Notes under the pieces: model-generated
What the model saw: the letters and a program-made list of their open reading frames with translations, nothing else
Databases searched by the model: none
Told to the model about the DNA's origin: nothing
Assembly (NCBI GenBank): GCA_029204225.1
Contig: MU832670.1
Coordinates: 1 to 64,000, forward strand
Reading direction: 5' to 3'
DNA from: Diphasiastrum complanatum
Taxonomy: Eukaryota > Streptophyta > Lycopodiopsida > Lycopodiales > Lycopodiaceae
DNA length: 64,000 bases
In this document: positions 1 to 11,159 of the stretch, in pieces
Position numbering within the stretch: the stretch's first letter is position 1
Layout: every line of letters starts with the position of its first letter
Program-made: the position numbers and the translations under genes

Positions 1-199
1 CAACAAGGACTATACTCAAAGAAAAAAATCTTAGACTATTGTAGGAAATCTTTACCAATGAAAGATATCTCTCCCAATTAGAACAGACACTCTCATTATA
101 TGTTAAATATTTTAGTTCACGTTTTCATTTGGACCTCAAACTTCGAATGAACCAATAATTTTTAACTATCCAATTTCATTAGATTTGCTTGTCGTAAGT

Positions 200-872
200 A
201 ACCAACAAATTTGGAATCACAATCATTGACAATTCGCTAGGAAAAAAATGACTTCACTTTTTGGTTATTGCTAAGTCTTGAGCATACGTTGTTGACTATC
301 TCACGATAGGATCTAATGATGTGACACATGCTAGAACTTGAAAATGCATGAAGATCTGATCATAAGCACTTAGATACAATATGGTAATGTCCCTTTCCAT
401 ACAACAGTAGCCTACTGTCCTTCACACGTGTGGATTGAAGATCAACAACAAAAATCACATTCTACACACTAGAAATCAAGACATCTTGAGAAATACACAT
501 GAGATGGACATAGAATCAAAAGAGATGAATTCTCCACATAAAAGAGAATACAGTGATAATTTCTACATGCTGGTAGTACTATTTATACTTGCTAAAATGT
601 CATTTAGCCAATTGCCCTAAACTTACCCTAAATGGTAACTTCTTGGTACTTCATCAAAAAAACCTACAAATTCTAGTCTAGATGCAATGTATCAAAATTA
701 GCCAATTAGAATGGGTCCAAATTTGACCTCATCCATTTATCTACTTGTCAAAAATAATAAAATCACTATTTAAACCTTTATTGACAAATATAAATCTATC
801 TCTAAGTTGAGATTTCATATTGGCCTCAAAATTGCCAAGATAAATCAACTAAACTAGTTGACATTTTTCACA
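200..872 (-). repeat. 3' LTR of a degraded copia element (family D/H)
   Basis: Read on the - strand the repeat starts TGTGAAAAATGTCAACTAG at 872, matching the starts of the LTRs at 9910 (+) and 48195 (-). A polypurine tract (complement of 873-883, ctccctcttc) lies immediately outside it, which makes this a 3' LTR. A TATA-like AAGTATAAAT lies at 581-590 on the - strand. The outer end near 200 is not defined; the length is inferred from the roughly 650-bp relatives. Confidence 0.6.
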
Positions 873-1475
873 CTCCCTCTTCAACTAGTTTTAGCATAGA
901 TTTGACCACACTAATTTGATCCATCTTAAGAATGATCTCCATCCTAAGTATAGACCTCCTTTTTAGGGTTTTATAACAACTTCCATAATTGATATAGAGA
1001 ATAGTGTCCACATGGATGCTTTACTATTTCTTACATCAATTTTATTTATCAAGATGTAACAAGAACATGAAGAACCAAATAGAATGTAAATGAAATAATT
1101 CCTCCATGCTTCCAACTTTAAACTCTCTGAAAAATAAGAACAAACAATCAATAAATGTGAGTAATCAACCAATGCTTGCATGCCTCCTCCATCTTTGTCC
1201 TTTGTTGATATGTATCCTCCATGAAAATCGTTGTTGAAGATATCAACCTCTTGATCTTCCACTTGACCATCAAATCCATGGAGCAAAACTTTGCATTCAT
1301 TCCATTAAAACCACCATCAACTTGCATAGCATCATCTACAAAAGAAGATTCACCAAAAATGTGAGAAATGCAAAATGAATAACTTCCATTTGCTTACCAT
1401 CTCATCATAAGTGAGCCTCAAAGGTTGTTGTCTTTGCCTTGATGTCCTCCTCGGATTTTTATTTGAAGTAGACTC
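873..1475 (-). mobile_element. Copia internal relic: integrase tail plus non-RT region
   Basis: Two broken - strand frames are seen. The 1350-1475 part carries RRTSRQRQQPLRLTYD, the conserved end of the integrase/linker region also present in copia D (RRTSRERQVPSRLTYD) and in the 27 kb relic. The 963-1286 part carries HGFDGQVEDQEVD and GGGMQALVDYSHLL, found as DFDGQVDDQDVD and GDMQANVDHSHLL in the 27 kb relic. No reverse transcriptase motif occurs between integrase end and LTR. The element is cut at 1475 by insertion of the next LTR. Confidence 0.6.
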
Positions 1476-2664
1476 TGTTGGGGATGATGACAAACTAACA
1501 CACAGAAAGGGTGGCCTGATAGGCCACATCGGAATAGAGGTCATCACCCCAATCAAAGAAAACAATGATGAAACAGTTGAAAACCGATGAATAAGGATCT
1601 TGGATTATTTAAAGACTAAGCATTAGAGCAGTTTTGATTTGATTAAGATGTCAGAGTAGGTGTCGCAAACAACCATAGAGAATGCAAATGATTTAGGCAT
1701 TTGAGACAGCCGTACTATTCTCTGTTTCTGACAGATAAGTTATAATAATGGTGAGAAAGATTGAGAGGCATTCAAACATTCAACATGAATACAACTGATA
1801 TGAAAAATAACGCTTTTGTATAGAAGGGTGTTGTAGTAACAACAGTATCAGATCACAAAACAATCGCATAAAGTGTCTGATCCTACTTACAAAAGCTAAT
1901 GAATGTTATCTTTTAGAATACTCTTTACTCTCTCTAAAAATGATCACTAACTCTAAGGAGTCAGCTACTACAAGACCCCTTTTGGTCGTTTGATCTCTGT
2001 GAATGCATTGATTGATCATCATCTTCTCTTCAAACGTTCAGATGTTTATATAGTTGTTAGAAGATGTTTAGTTATTCTAATTACAGTTTAAAAGAACATT
2101 AGCAACCCTTGAACATGATCCGTAGATCAGTTATTAGTGCATCATGAAGATGTGAAGAGGTACAACAATAAAATCTCCTTTGTACGTGACAGGAGCATGA
2201 AAATCTAGCACCGTTGCAACCGTAGCCTAACCACAAGAGCGTGAAGTTAAAATTGTGTGTCAACCGCAATCGTTGACTTGGAGGTTCCCTTCAGTCAGCT
2301 ACCGTTCATTCACTCTGGCCTCCTTTGGTTTGCTATCGCAATGGACCGTAGGCTGGAGTGTGTCGGTTCATTGCAGTTGACTCCTTCCGTTGGTCTTCGT
2401 TTGTGAGTCCTTGTGGATTTGTTGTGGTTGGTTTACTTTAACTTCGTAAGTAACCATAGGGAATACTTTGTGGTTCGTTCACTTCGTTCAGACCATAGGC
2501 AAGACATTGCGGTGCGGTTGCAATTCTACTTGTTTGGACTTTATGTGTATCTATGTAGACTGCGTAAAAGATACTGTATTTCTGTAGAATGCTTGAGAGA
2601 GTAATTTTTCCTAAGAGATGAAGGATGTGAAAAGGATGAGTAGGAGTGAGATTAAACTCCAACA
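1476..2664 (-). repeat. 3' LTR of a second copia element (A')
   Basis: About 1189 bp with matching inverted ends: TGTTGG at 1476 and CCAACA ending at 2664. On the - strand the LTR start TGTTGGAGTTTAATC follows directly on a purine tract (AAGCTTAAGGGGGGG), as expected for polypurine tract plus 3' LTR. The left end interrupts the integrase tail of the older relic, so this insertion is younger. The flanking 5 bp at 1471-1475 are gactc; no far-end copy of the element was identified. Confidence 0.55.
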
Positions 2665-2954
2665 CCCCCCCTTAAGCTTACTGCTACAAATCTAGAATCA
2701 AATTGAGACTTAACAATCCTACCATAGTGGAATGTTTTTCTCTTGACAATGGTTTTGTCAGAATAGCAGCCAACATACTCTCTGTGCGACAGTAACTTAG
2801 TACAACTTTTGAACCTTCTCTCTAAGAAAATGAATTGAACCTCTATGTATTTGGTTCTAGTTGATAGGGTGATAGAACATAAACAGACAAGGGAGAAGGA
2901 AATACTTGCGGAATGACTCTCCCCGTTGTTATGGGCTACTACGTGCAAGAACAA
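2665..2954 (-). mobile_element. Copia RNase H tail of element A'
   Basis: The - strand frame contains STRTKYIEVQFIFLERRF, the copia RNase H signature (RTKHIEV-like), then a short C-terminal region ending SLRGGVGV, typical of the copia polyprotein end just before the polypurine tract. Upstream sequence is unrelated, and another copia element starts at once, which suggests A' was split by a later nested insertion or deletion. The frame is open but lacks the rest of pol. Confidence 0.6.
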
Positions 2955-4063
2955 TCTGAAAGAATGTAAATGCTAAATTACAATCCTAGCTCAATCGCTC
3001 TACCCAACAGGATCTTAAGAAAATCTATTCATACTAAAAAACAATTGGATGAGTACAGCCCACCGAAGAGATTAGAAATGGTGTGACCGGGGTATTACTA
3101 CAAATGAATTTTAATAAGAAGCTTAGATCAAAATATCAAAGTGATAAAGCGGTGTGATAATGCAAGTTCCTCAGACATCAAAGACAATCATCGTCTAATC
3201 AGACACTGAGGAGTTGTAGATGTCCGTATTCTGATCAAAGTGAGTAAATAAGCGTGATAAAATAGAAATGAAGTGCATCACAATAAGCATTCATCTACGT
3301 TATACATAGATAGAAAAGCATGTTGCTGTTATATTACATTGAAACACAACAACTAATTATAACCAGTATGGCAACGTAACTTGGAGGCATCACACTGGAT
3401 TTATGTATCTAATCACAATAAATGTTTGTCGTCTTACTAAGTGCTTTGTTGCACTCAGAGAGTAGTTGAACTACTATGACAGAATGACAGAATGATAACT
3501 GTTCATGGTCAGGTGACTTCGGACACTTCGATTGATGAATGAAGTTGGACGGTTTGGTTGATGAACGAAGTCGGAGACTTCAGACAATTCGATTGATGAA
3601 CAAAGTTGTCACAGAAGTCAGAGACTTCAGTGACTTTGGATGATGGAAGAAAACAAGTGACTTGATTGTTGAAGAAGTCGAAGTCGAGTGACTTGATTGT
3701 TGAAGAAGTTGAAGTTGAGTGGTTGTTGAAGAAGTCGGACACTTCTTTTGATCAACGAAGTTGGACATTTCAGTTGATGAACTAAGTTGTCGAGGAAGTC
3801 GAAGACTTCGATGACGAGTGACTTGATTGTTGAAGAAATCGAGGGTGATTAGGCCTTTGATGTTCTTCATGATTATTTGAATTTCAAATGTAGAATTAGA
3901 TGGGAATGGATACCCTTTGATGTAGATTAGCTGAAAAGTCGATGAAGTCGACTTTGGCTTATTCAACTTTGTGTAAAATTGTAGGTTGTTGAACTACTAA
4001 TAGAACCCCGTGTATGTTACTAGATATTATTCAAGGAGACAACTGTGGACTTAATTTTCAGCA
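2955..4063 (-). repeat. Probable 3' LTR of copia A
   Basis: On the - strand the LTR start TGCTGAAAATTAAG at 4063 follows a CTTAAGGGG polypurine-like tract (4066-4075). Copia B, 13 kb away, has TGCTGAAAATT at the other end of its LTR next to its primer-binding site, so this is the inverted terminal motif of one family. The 3480-3960 part is full of short degenerate repeats around AAGTCG and GACTTC; similar GTCGGAC-type repeats occur in the LTR of B (17400-17560). The outer end is not defined. Confidence 0.45.
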
Positions 4064-5830
4064 GTACCCCTTAAGGTCACGGTTGGTGCCTTGGTATCTT
4101 CGTCAGGTTCAGCATGTTAGAAAACATCTGATGCTTGATCTTGGAAAGCGCTTTGGGTGAAGATGTCTGCAACCATTTTTGTTGTGGAGCAGTATTGAAG
4201 GATCACTTGCCCTGAGAAAACTTTCTCCAGAATGAAATGATACTGGATTTCTATGTGCTTAGACTTGCTTGAAATCTGGGATTGAGTGACAGTGAAATAC
4301 AACTCAAGTTGTCACACAGAATGGTGGTAGCATTGAATTGAGTGTGATGTAGGTCGTGAAGTAATAACCTGATCCATACAACTTCTTTTGAAGCTTGACA
4401 TATTGTGATGTACTTTGCCTTTATCGATGAAAGCGAGACTGATTTCTGCTTCCTTGAGTTTCATGAAATCGGTCCCCCTACCAAATAGAAACAAAACCCG
4501 GAGGTAGATTTTTTGGTGGAGACTGTTCCTCCCCAATTTGAGTCAAAGTAGCCTTGCAAGACAAGTGGCTCGATAGCATTTCCATCATAACACAAAATGT
4601 GATCTAAACTTTTCTAAATATATCTCATCACTCTCTTTAATGCTTTCCAATGAGAGATCCTAGGATTAGACATGAATTGAGTTAACGTGCTAACAGTGTA
4701 TGCTAAATCTGGTCTAGTACACAGCATTGCATACATCAAAGATCTGATTAGTGAATGATAAGGGTACTTCGCTAAGTCGAGTACTTCACGATCGGTCTCA
4801 ACACAAGAAGGTTTAGTCAATACTTGGATCCATTGGTGTATCAATTGGTTTGCAATCAAACAGATGAAATTTTTCTAAAGTGCCTTCTAGATATGTCTGC
4901 TGGCTAAGATAGACCTTCTTCTGAGGTCTATATCTAGTAATGTGAATTCCTAGCAAAGAATGGATAGTGCCTAGATCAGTCATGTCAAATCCTTTGACAG
5001 GTCACTCTTAGTAGTGTGCAGTAGGAAAGTGCCATTAGATAAAATAAATGCATCATCTACGTAAAGAGCTATGTGATCTGAAATTTTGCCTATATGCTTG
5101 GAATAAACATTACAGTCAGCTGAATTGTTTGCAAAAATCCAATTGAGTGAGATAAGAGTTGATTCAATTGAACCATGCTCTTGCGGCCTGTTTTAGACCA
5201 TAGATTGCTTTGTCTAGCTTGCACACTTTGTGCTCTTGGCCTTTGACTTCAAAACCTTCCAGGCATACAGGCTCCTCTTCGACATTGTCATTGAGAAACG
5301 CTGTCTTGACATCCATCTGGTGCATTTCGAGGTCTTTCGCAGCTGCTAATGCAATCAGAGTCTTAATTGACTGCATTTTGACAACAGAAGGTGAAAATAT
5401 CTTGATAATCCACTCCTTGGACTTGAGTGAATCCTTTAGCTACGAGCCGAGATTTCCACTTTGCAATGGAAGCATCAGAGTTGATCTTCTTCTTGAATAT
5501 CCATAGCTTCTTGCCAATTCACACCTTGGAGAGGAGTTAATTTCTTCGGCTAGGTTCTCTGATTCTTCTGATAAGTCCAAAATGATTGAGGTGTATACCT
5601 CTCAGGATCTGTTCGAGTCCGTGAGGAACTTTGAACATTTGGTTGACTAGGATGCGATGTTGCTTCTTCTTGAATTTCTTCAGATCTGCTTGAGCTAGCT
5701 TGGTCTGGGGTCTAGTGACAGGTATTGTCGGCTGCTCGGTTTCTGTAGCTGTAGATGCAAGTTCTGTAGAAGAAGCATTATCGTTGGAAGATTCCATGCT
5801 ACGTAAAATAGGATGAAATGACATAGCATC
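4064..5830 (-). pseudogene. Copia A reverse transcriptase-RNase H relic
   Basis: Broken pol of a Ty1/copia element. In order on the - strand: integrase-RT linker (5537-5824); RT fingers/palm with MDVKTAFLND and AIYGLKQAARAWFN (5164-5376); the YVDD catalytic box as LYVDDAFI near 5045-5070; RT thumb/connection SLMYAMLCTRPDLAYTVST (4614-4859); RNase H end with SKHIEIQYHFILEKVFSG and VADIFTQSAF (4117-4302). Several stops and frameshifts separate these pieces, so it cannot give a polyprotein. Catalytic motifs are still readable, which suggests moderate age. Confidence 0.85.
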
Positions 5831-6880
5831 ATTTATCGATGGTGGTTTAAAATCATAGTATGTATGTTCTTGGAAGATTACATCCCTAGAGACAAATGCT
5901 ACATCGATGGATGGATCTTAAACTTTGTAAGCTTTATGCTCATTAGGATAGCCAATGAAGATACATTTATTTGTCCTATGATCCAGTTTCTTCCTAAGCT
6001 GTTTAGGAATGTGAACAAAACATACACAACCAAATATTTTTAAATGGTTGACACTAGGCTTGTGCCCATGCCATACTTATAAGGAGTTCTACTATTGACG
6101 ACTTTAGTGCTGGATCTGTTTTGTACATAACAGGTTGTGGCAGTAGCTTCTTCCTAGAATTTCACAGGTAGATGTGATTGGTGTAGCATGGATCTGGCTG
6201 AGTTGAGAAGTGTTCAGTTCTTCCTTTCTGTGATTCCATTCTATTGAGGAGAATAAGAAGTTGTGAACTATCTTCGAATGCCATGTTTAGCCATGTAGTC
6301 GGACATCTCATTGGAGAGGTATTCGCCACCACCATCAGTTCGGAGAGCTTTCACTTTTGTAGACATCTGTGTCTCAACCATGGCCTTGAATCTTTTGAAG
6401 CATTCAAAGGCTTCTGATTTGTGCATAATGAACATGATTGTAGACCATCTAGAATAATCATCTATTAAAGTGATAAAATAAATTGTATCTCCTAAGGATG
6501 GAGTTGGCATTGCCCAAAGATCATTATGTACAAGATCTAATACATGCTTTGTTTTGACAGAATGTGATTTGGGAAACTTGCTTCTAGAGTGTTTGCCATA
6601 GATGTTGGATTCACAGAAGAAAGATTTACTATCTAATGAAGAAGGAAAATACAATCCATCAACCATATTATTAGAATGCATATAAGAAAGTTACTTTGTA
6701 TTTATGTGTCCAAATCGATTATGCCACAAAATAGCATTATCATTTACATTTTCATGAGAGATCTTTGTGTTCTTTTGGTGACACTAGAATTCTTCAGCTA
6801 TGAAATGTTGTTCTCTCTTTATGATTCACTTTCTTATTTTTCCTTTTCCGGCACAATTCTTAGTCTAAGATTTAATTAAG
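5831..6880 (-). pseudogene. Copia A GAG-pre-integrase and integrase relic
   Basis: Continues copia A upstream. ILWHNRFGHINTK (about 6690-6740) is the GAG-pre-integrase/HHCC motif. HNDLWAMPTPSLGDTIYF carries the first integrase aspartate and LRTDGGGEYLSN the second. The reading frame is open 6268-6681, then stops; the segment below 6268 holds NGITERKN-type sequence with the expected glutamate but is broken by stops. Gag and protease are missing: the element ends near 6880, where unrelated GC-rich sequence begins. Confidence 0.85.
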
Positions 6881-6883
6881 TAT

Positions 6884-7000
6884 AGGGGAAGGCCTCTGTC
6901 CGAGGGCCTTCCCCACTTCAAGGCCTTGGGCCCAAGGGCACACGCGCTCGGGCCTAAGGCCTTAAAAGGGGGAAGGCCCTCGGGTAGGGTCCTTCCCAAC
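6884..7000. repeat. GC-rich hairpin cluster
   Basis: ggggaaggcct at 6886 pairs with agggccttcccc at about 6904-6915. Further ggcc-rich half-sites follow (gggcccaaggg, ggcctaaggcc, ggaaggccctcggg). The patch is far more GC-rich than its surroundings and forms several short stem-loops. No coding role is seen. It marks the truncation end of copia A. Confidence 0.45.
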
Positions 7001-7084
7001 ATAAATCAAGTTATGTAGGTCGTGCTTCCTATAGCGAGATGGATTGCAGGAGCGCCTCTTTCTGAATGAAGCCATGTGCCATAG

Positions 7085-7290
7085 CAGATACAATATTAGA
7101 TGACGGTTGTCTTAGAGCGCATAATGTTGTCGTACACAACCAAATCTTGGTCCATTTTTTAAGCTCGACATTTTTTGTAGAGGTCTAAAGCATCATGAAA
7201 GTTCCCCACCTTGGCATGCATGTCAATCAGCGTGCTGTAAGTAATGGCACAAGCCTAGTTTCTTCATAATCTGTAAACATTTCATAGTAG
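7085..7290 (-). pseudogene. Pentatricopeptide repeat (PPR) protein fragment
   Basis: The - strand reads ITYSTLIDMHAKVGNFHDA, then LDLYKKCRA, a stop, and MDQDLVVYDNIM: one full PPR motif followed by the start of the next. MKCLQIMKKLGL precedes it in a frame shifted by one base. PPR proteins are organelle-targeted RNA-binding proteins, very numerous in plants. Only about 1.5-2 repeats remain, with one stop and one frameshift and no start codon, so this is a dead fragment, perhaps carried here by transposition. The evidence is the repeat signature alone. Confidence 0.55.
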
Positions 7291-7299
7291 TGGAGACAT

Positions 7300-8237
7300 T
7301 TCCCCACCTACTGATTTTTTAGAGCTGCTTTTGCTTAACTTAGTGATTTTTCAATGTAAGTAAAAGTTTGTTATATAAGGTAATTATTTTTTGGTTACCA
7401 TAAGTGAATTTTTTTTTAACATTAGGTAATAATTCTTTATTGTTGGTAAAAGCATCTGTCATTTTTTTAACAATTTTTTAAGAGGAACCTTACACTCTGT
7501 AAGGTTCCTCTGATGTGTGAAGTTGCTACAACTGTCATATTCTTCCAATTAAGGTTACCTCAAAATACATTGCAAATTTTTTTAAAGTGCTTCAGGTGAA
7601 CCACAGTAGAGCCTGGATAGCTGCCATCCACAATTCAGGTAAATTTGCCACAGACCCTCATGTGTTTTTTAGTTTTGTTTGAGCATACATGTTCATCATA
7701 TCTGCTCTCTTTCACGCTAACTAAGATAAAAGCATAATCCATTTTTTCCATATCTCACTGTGAGGCCTACGATCAGCAATGGATCGATAATCATTCTCTG
7801 TACATCAACATTTATCCTATCCATGAGGTTGTGCATGTTCTTGTCGATCATGAAAGTATCACTCTGTTTTTTTAACTTATACTGGCTCCTATGAGCATCT
7901 CCATGAACGTTGAAGCGCAACAGCAAAAATATTGATGCTCACCTCTTGTTGTGTGTCATTTCATACTCTTCTATCTAGCTTATATCTATCAGTACCTTTC
8001 AAAATAACTTTTCATGGCTTGGTGCAAGAATGCAGCAAGGTGTTCCTTAGACCCTTGCATAACCTCAAAGGTGGGGAGATAACCCTTAAGATTCCTAGAA
8101 AATGTTGTTTGAGTATAGAAACTGTTGTTTGATTTATAGAACTTGTTGTTTGATTTATGAGACGTGTCAGAGCCTTGATTATCTACCAATGCAGGTCCCT
8201 TTCTTCAGTCGCCAACATGGATACAAATCAAGAATGC
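7300..8237. other. No gene recognised
   Basis: AT-rich sequence with T tracts and aaggttcct/aggaacctt half-sites near 7484-7510. A short - strand frame at 7717-7926 has no recognisable motif. Short direct repeats of a ttgtttgatttat-type motif occur at 8105-8160. Confidence 0.4.
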
Positions 8238-8240
8238 TTA

Positions 8241-8393
8241 AGGAGTGCACTGCAGGGGCACCTGCAGTGCTAGCCCCACTTTATTTAATGGTGATAGATG
8301 GAGCTAAGGGAAAGAAAATCTATCTCTTCCATTGGATGGAGTGGGGCCTGTGCAGCAAAGGCACTGCAGGTGCCTCCTCTACGGTGCACTCTC
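8241..8393. mobile_element. Fold-back MITE-like element
   Basis: About 153 bp with imperfect inverted arms: the left arm begins aggagtgcactgcaggggca and the right arm ends ggtgcactctc, with cacctgcagtgc / gcactgcaggtg pairing inside. It is flanked on both sides by TTA (8238-8240 and 8394-8396), a possible 3-bp target-site duplication as in Tourist/Harbinger-type MITEs. It has no coding capacity. Confidence 0.5.
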
Positions 8394-8473
8394 TTATGAG
8401 AGCCCATTACCTGTGTTCATAGTGCCTCCGAGCCCATCAACAAGTGGCAAGGAGAAGGGAACACCCCCAGCCA

Positions 8474-8835
8474 TCACTGCATAGCAAATGAGTAGTGTCC
8501 CAAACGACCGTTGCCATCATCAAATGGATGCACCAAATGAATTAGGTGATAGATCAAGTTGGCTGCTTTGTCCATGATTGGCACGTTCTTTGCAACCTCC
8601 TGGTTGTACCGAGCTACATAGAAGTCCACAAGACTTCGGACATGCTCAGGCTCAAGGTAAACATGTCCCGTCGTGGCATATACACAATGACTCCGATATT
8701 CTCCAACACTGACTCTAATCTCATCCTCTGTTATGGCCCCTCTCATCAATAGTCGGTGTGTATCTTTGATCATTTTCAATGTGAGGGGTCGTTGTCCTGG
8801 TGGCTAACAATCATAGCACATGTGTCAATATAAGT
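8474..8835 (-). pseudogene. Fic-domain protein fragment
   Basis: The - strand frame (coding 8779 down to 8474) starts MIKDTHRLLMRGAITEDEIR and runs through GHVYLEPEHVRSLVDFYV and DKAANLIYHLIHLV to HPFDDGNGRLGH. The last is the Fic/Fido active-site signature HPFx(D/E)GNGRxxR, with catalytic His, acidic residue and the phosphate-binding GNG loop present, but the final Arg reads His. Fic enzymes usually transfer AMP from ATP to hydroxyl side chains. The frame stops six residues after the motif, so the C-terminal half of the fold is missing. Homology continues upstream of the ATG to about 8832 (CYDC, PGQ-like). It is most likely a truncated gene copy; a missed exon boundary after the motif cannot be excluded. 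Confidence 0.65.
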
Positions 8836-8921
8836 TGATACTACTTGCAACTATATGGAGTGTAGTTGGGAAGGGGAACAAGGCAACAACACGACAACAA
8901 CTGCTGCAACATGCCACAACA

Positions 8922-9063
8922 TTGAGACACTTGTGCTATGATTGTCAGCCAGGACAACAACCCCTCACAGTGAAAATGATCAAAGATACACATCGACTAT
9001 TGATGAGAGGAGCGATACCAGAGGATGGGATTAGAGTCAGTGCTAGAGAATACCAGAGTCGTT
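8922..9063 (+). pseudogene. Inverted partial copy of the Fic fragment
   Basis: The + strand reads CYDCQPGQQPLTVKMIKDTH, RLLMRGAIPEDGIRVSAREY and then stops, matching the N-terminal part of the - strand Fic frame with several substitutions (T to P, E to G, G to A). The two copies form inverted arms of about 140 bp separated by about 90 bp. The copy ends before the catalytic motif and cannot encode an enzyme. Its right edge abuts a copia integrase relic. Confidence 0.6.
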
Positions 9064-9069
9064 AATAGT

Positions 9070-9909
9070 CGACTAAGGAACTGAAAAGTTTAATATGTCA
9101 AGAGAATTTGATAGGTCGACTACATGGGGACTGCCTTTTCCTTTGAGGTCTTGAAATTGATCTTCGATGAAGATGACATCCCAGCTAGCGAATATCTTCA
9201 AATCGATGGGATTGAACAACTTGTAGGCTTGACTTAAAGTAGTGTAGTTGATGAAAATACATTTGATACTCTGGAAGTCGAGTTTCTTCCTAAAATCACG
9301 AGGTATTTGCGCAAAAGCAGTATATCAAAAAACTCGTAGATTTGATAAAGAAGATTTGGTACCTGTCCAAACTTTGAATGGTGTTTTGTCTGAGAGACCT
9401 TTAGTATGACATCTATTCTGAATATAGGTTGCTGTTGAAACAGCTTCAATCTAGAAGGACTTCGGAAGTGTTGCATTGATAACATGCACTTTGTCGATTC
9501 AACTAAGATTTTGCTATTTCTCTCAACAAGACCATTTGACTGAAGCAAATAGGAGGTAATGTGTTGTTGCTCAATGTTGTTGTTAGGGAGTACTCTTTGA
9601 GTTCGGTGGAGATGTATTTTCCCCCGTTATATGACCTCAGTGCTTTGATTCGTTTGCCAGTTTGATTCTCAGCATGCTCTTTGAATTGTTTGAATTTGAT
9701 GAAAGCCTCTGATTTTTGTTTAATGAAATAAACAACTATTCTTCTGGAGAATTCGTCAATAAAAGTAATAAAGTACTTTGCATCTAGCAATGAAGGAGTT
9801 TGCATAGGTCCACATATATCTGTATGAACAACATCTAATAGACCTTTTGCTGCATGCCTATGGTTTGATCTAAAAGGAATCCTAGCCTGCTTTCCAAAGA
9901 TGCAGTTAT
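9070..9909 (-). pseudogene. Copia C integrase relic
   Basis: On the - strand: CIFGKQARIPF (zinc-finger end), HTDICGPMQTPSLLDAKYF with the first catalytic Asp, TFIDEFSRR, then LRSYNGGKYIST. The second catalytic Asp expected in LRSDNGGEY is Tyr and the Glu is Lys, so the enzyme is inactive. Downstream are LVERNSKILVESTK and the integrase C-terminal region to about 9070, broken by frameshifts. The element was cut at 9909 by insertion of the copia D LTR. No reverse transcriptase follows: the sequence meets the Fic palindrome. Confidence 0.75.
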
Positions 9910-10559
9910 TGTGAAAGATTCAACTAGTTTCATCACATTTTGCAATATTTCCATATTTGGCATATTGAGGCCAAAACTTGTTTTAGACTTAGAGGTTGAC
10001 TTTTCAAAGCTCATTAGTCTAAATTTCATTTGAATAAACACTTTTTGAAAGTGTGGGAAAGATAGAATGCGAGTTTGAGTAGATTCAATTTGAATAAGTT
10101 GGGTATATTGAATCTAGACCCAAAATTGGTAGTATTAGCATTTTGGTGGGAAAGCCAAGTGGCCAAATAGGGTCTGGACCTGCTATAAAAGGATGTAGCT
10201 CGTGGAGAGAGTTATCTTCTCTCTTCTCTATCTCATTTCATGCTTATACATGGTTCTCTTGGGTTCTACTATCCATTGGTGCACTATCTTGGTGATTGCT
10301 TGCAATTCTATGTGTAGAATGATCTATATTTGTTATTTTTGGATCTACACGTGTGAAATACAGTAGCTTGCTGATTTTGTACGGACAGCAATAGTACATA
10401 ATCATTTCATTCAAGTTTGATCAAGTTCTATTAGTGTTTGCATCTCAAATTGTGTGTAGATGCTGATTTTTCTACATTGGTGAAATTGGTAGTGTATTTC
10501 TCTTTCTAACCAAAAATCATTCAAGTAGAGTGGATCTTAAGGATCTGAAATCTTTCACA
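9910..10559 (+). repeat. 5' LTR of copia D
   Basis: 650 bp from TGTGAAAGATTCAACTAG to ATCTTTCACA, directly followed by the primer-binding site. Ends and length match the 646-bp LTR of copia H (47550-48195, opposite strand) and the 3' LTR at 200-872. It is inserted in copia C; the left flank is gttat. No matching 3' LTR was found downstream, so the element is 3'-truncated or rearranged. Confidence 0.8.
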
Positions 10560-10571
10560 TGGTATCAGATC
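10560..10571 (+). other. Primer-binding site of copia D
   Basis: TGGTATCAGATC immediately follows the LTR end and is complementary to the 3' end of initiator methionine tRNA, the usual primer of plant copia elements. It fixes the LTR boundary and the + orientation. Confidence 0.8.
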
Positions 10572-11159
10572 TTGTGTTTCAGGTTATGAAGGAGGAAATC
10601 AGATCTATCAATGATTTGGTAAAGATATCAAGTCTAGAGCATGCTAGAGAGGATTCTACACCAAAATCGGATTTTTTGCTTTTGTAGATTGGATCTTTTG
10701 TAGTTTAAAACACTAAATAGGTCAATATACTTGTTCAGTTCCATTTTTTGAATTCACATGCTGAATTTGGCCGATTTTTGGATCATTGGTTCAGCCTAAG
10801 TGGTGGCTTATAGATTGCATATCAAATTTTCAGCATTTGCATGTAGATTTGGAATAGTCAATTTTTTGTGATTTCGTCAAAACCCTAATTTTGATTGGAT
10901 CTCTAGATAGTGAGGTTTCTGGACTTCATTTGACTGTGTTTCAATCTTAGGAAGTGGCAAAAGTCATTAGATTGAGGATAGATCATAGGTTGATCAAGAT
11001 TCCATGATTCTATGTGTTGATTTGCTTGGATAAGTGCTAGAAGAGAATTTGTAAGATAGTTTTAAATCTTGGTGATTTCTTTTGAAAGCATTTGTTGTTG
11101 TTCAAAGGAGTGCTTTGTGCATTGAAGCAGGTTGAAAGAGAAGATCAGGTCATTGCTAC

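Noticed and set aside
8102-8422. 106-codon + strand frame
   Set aside because: Runs through the fold-back element; no homology and it overlaps a better explanation.
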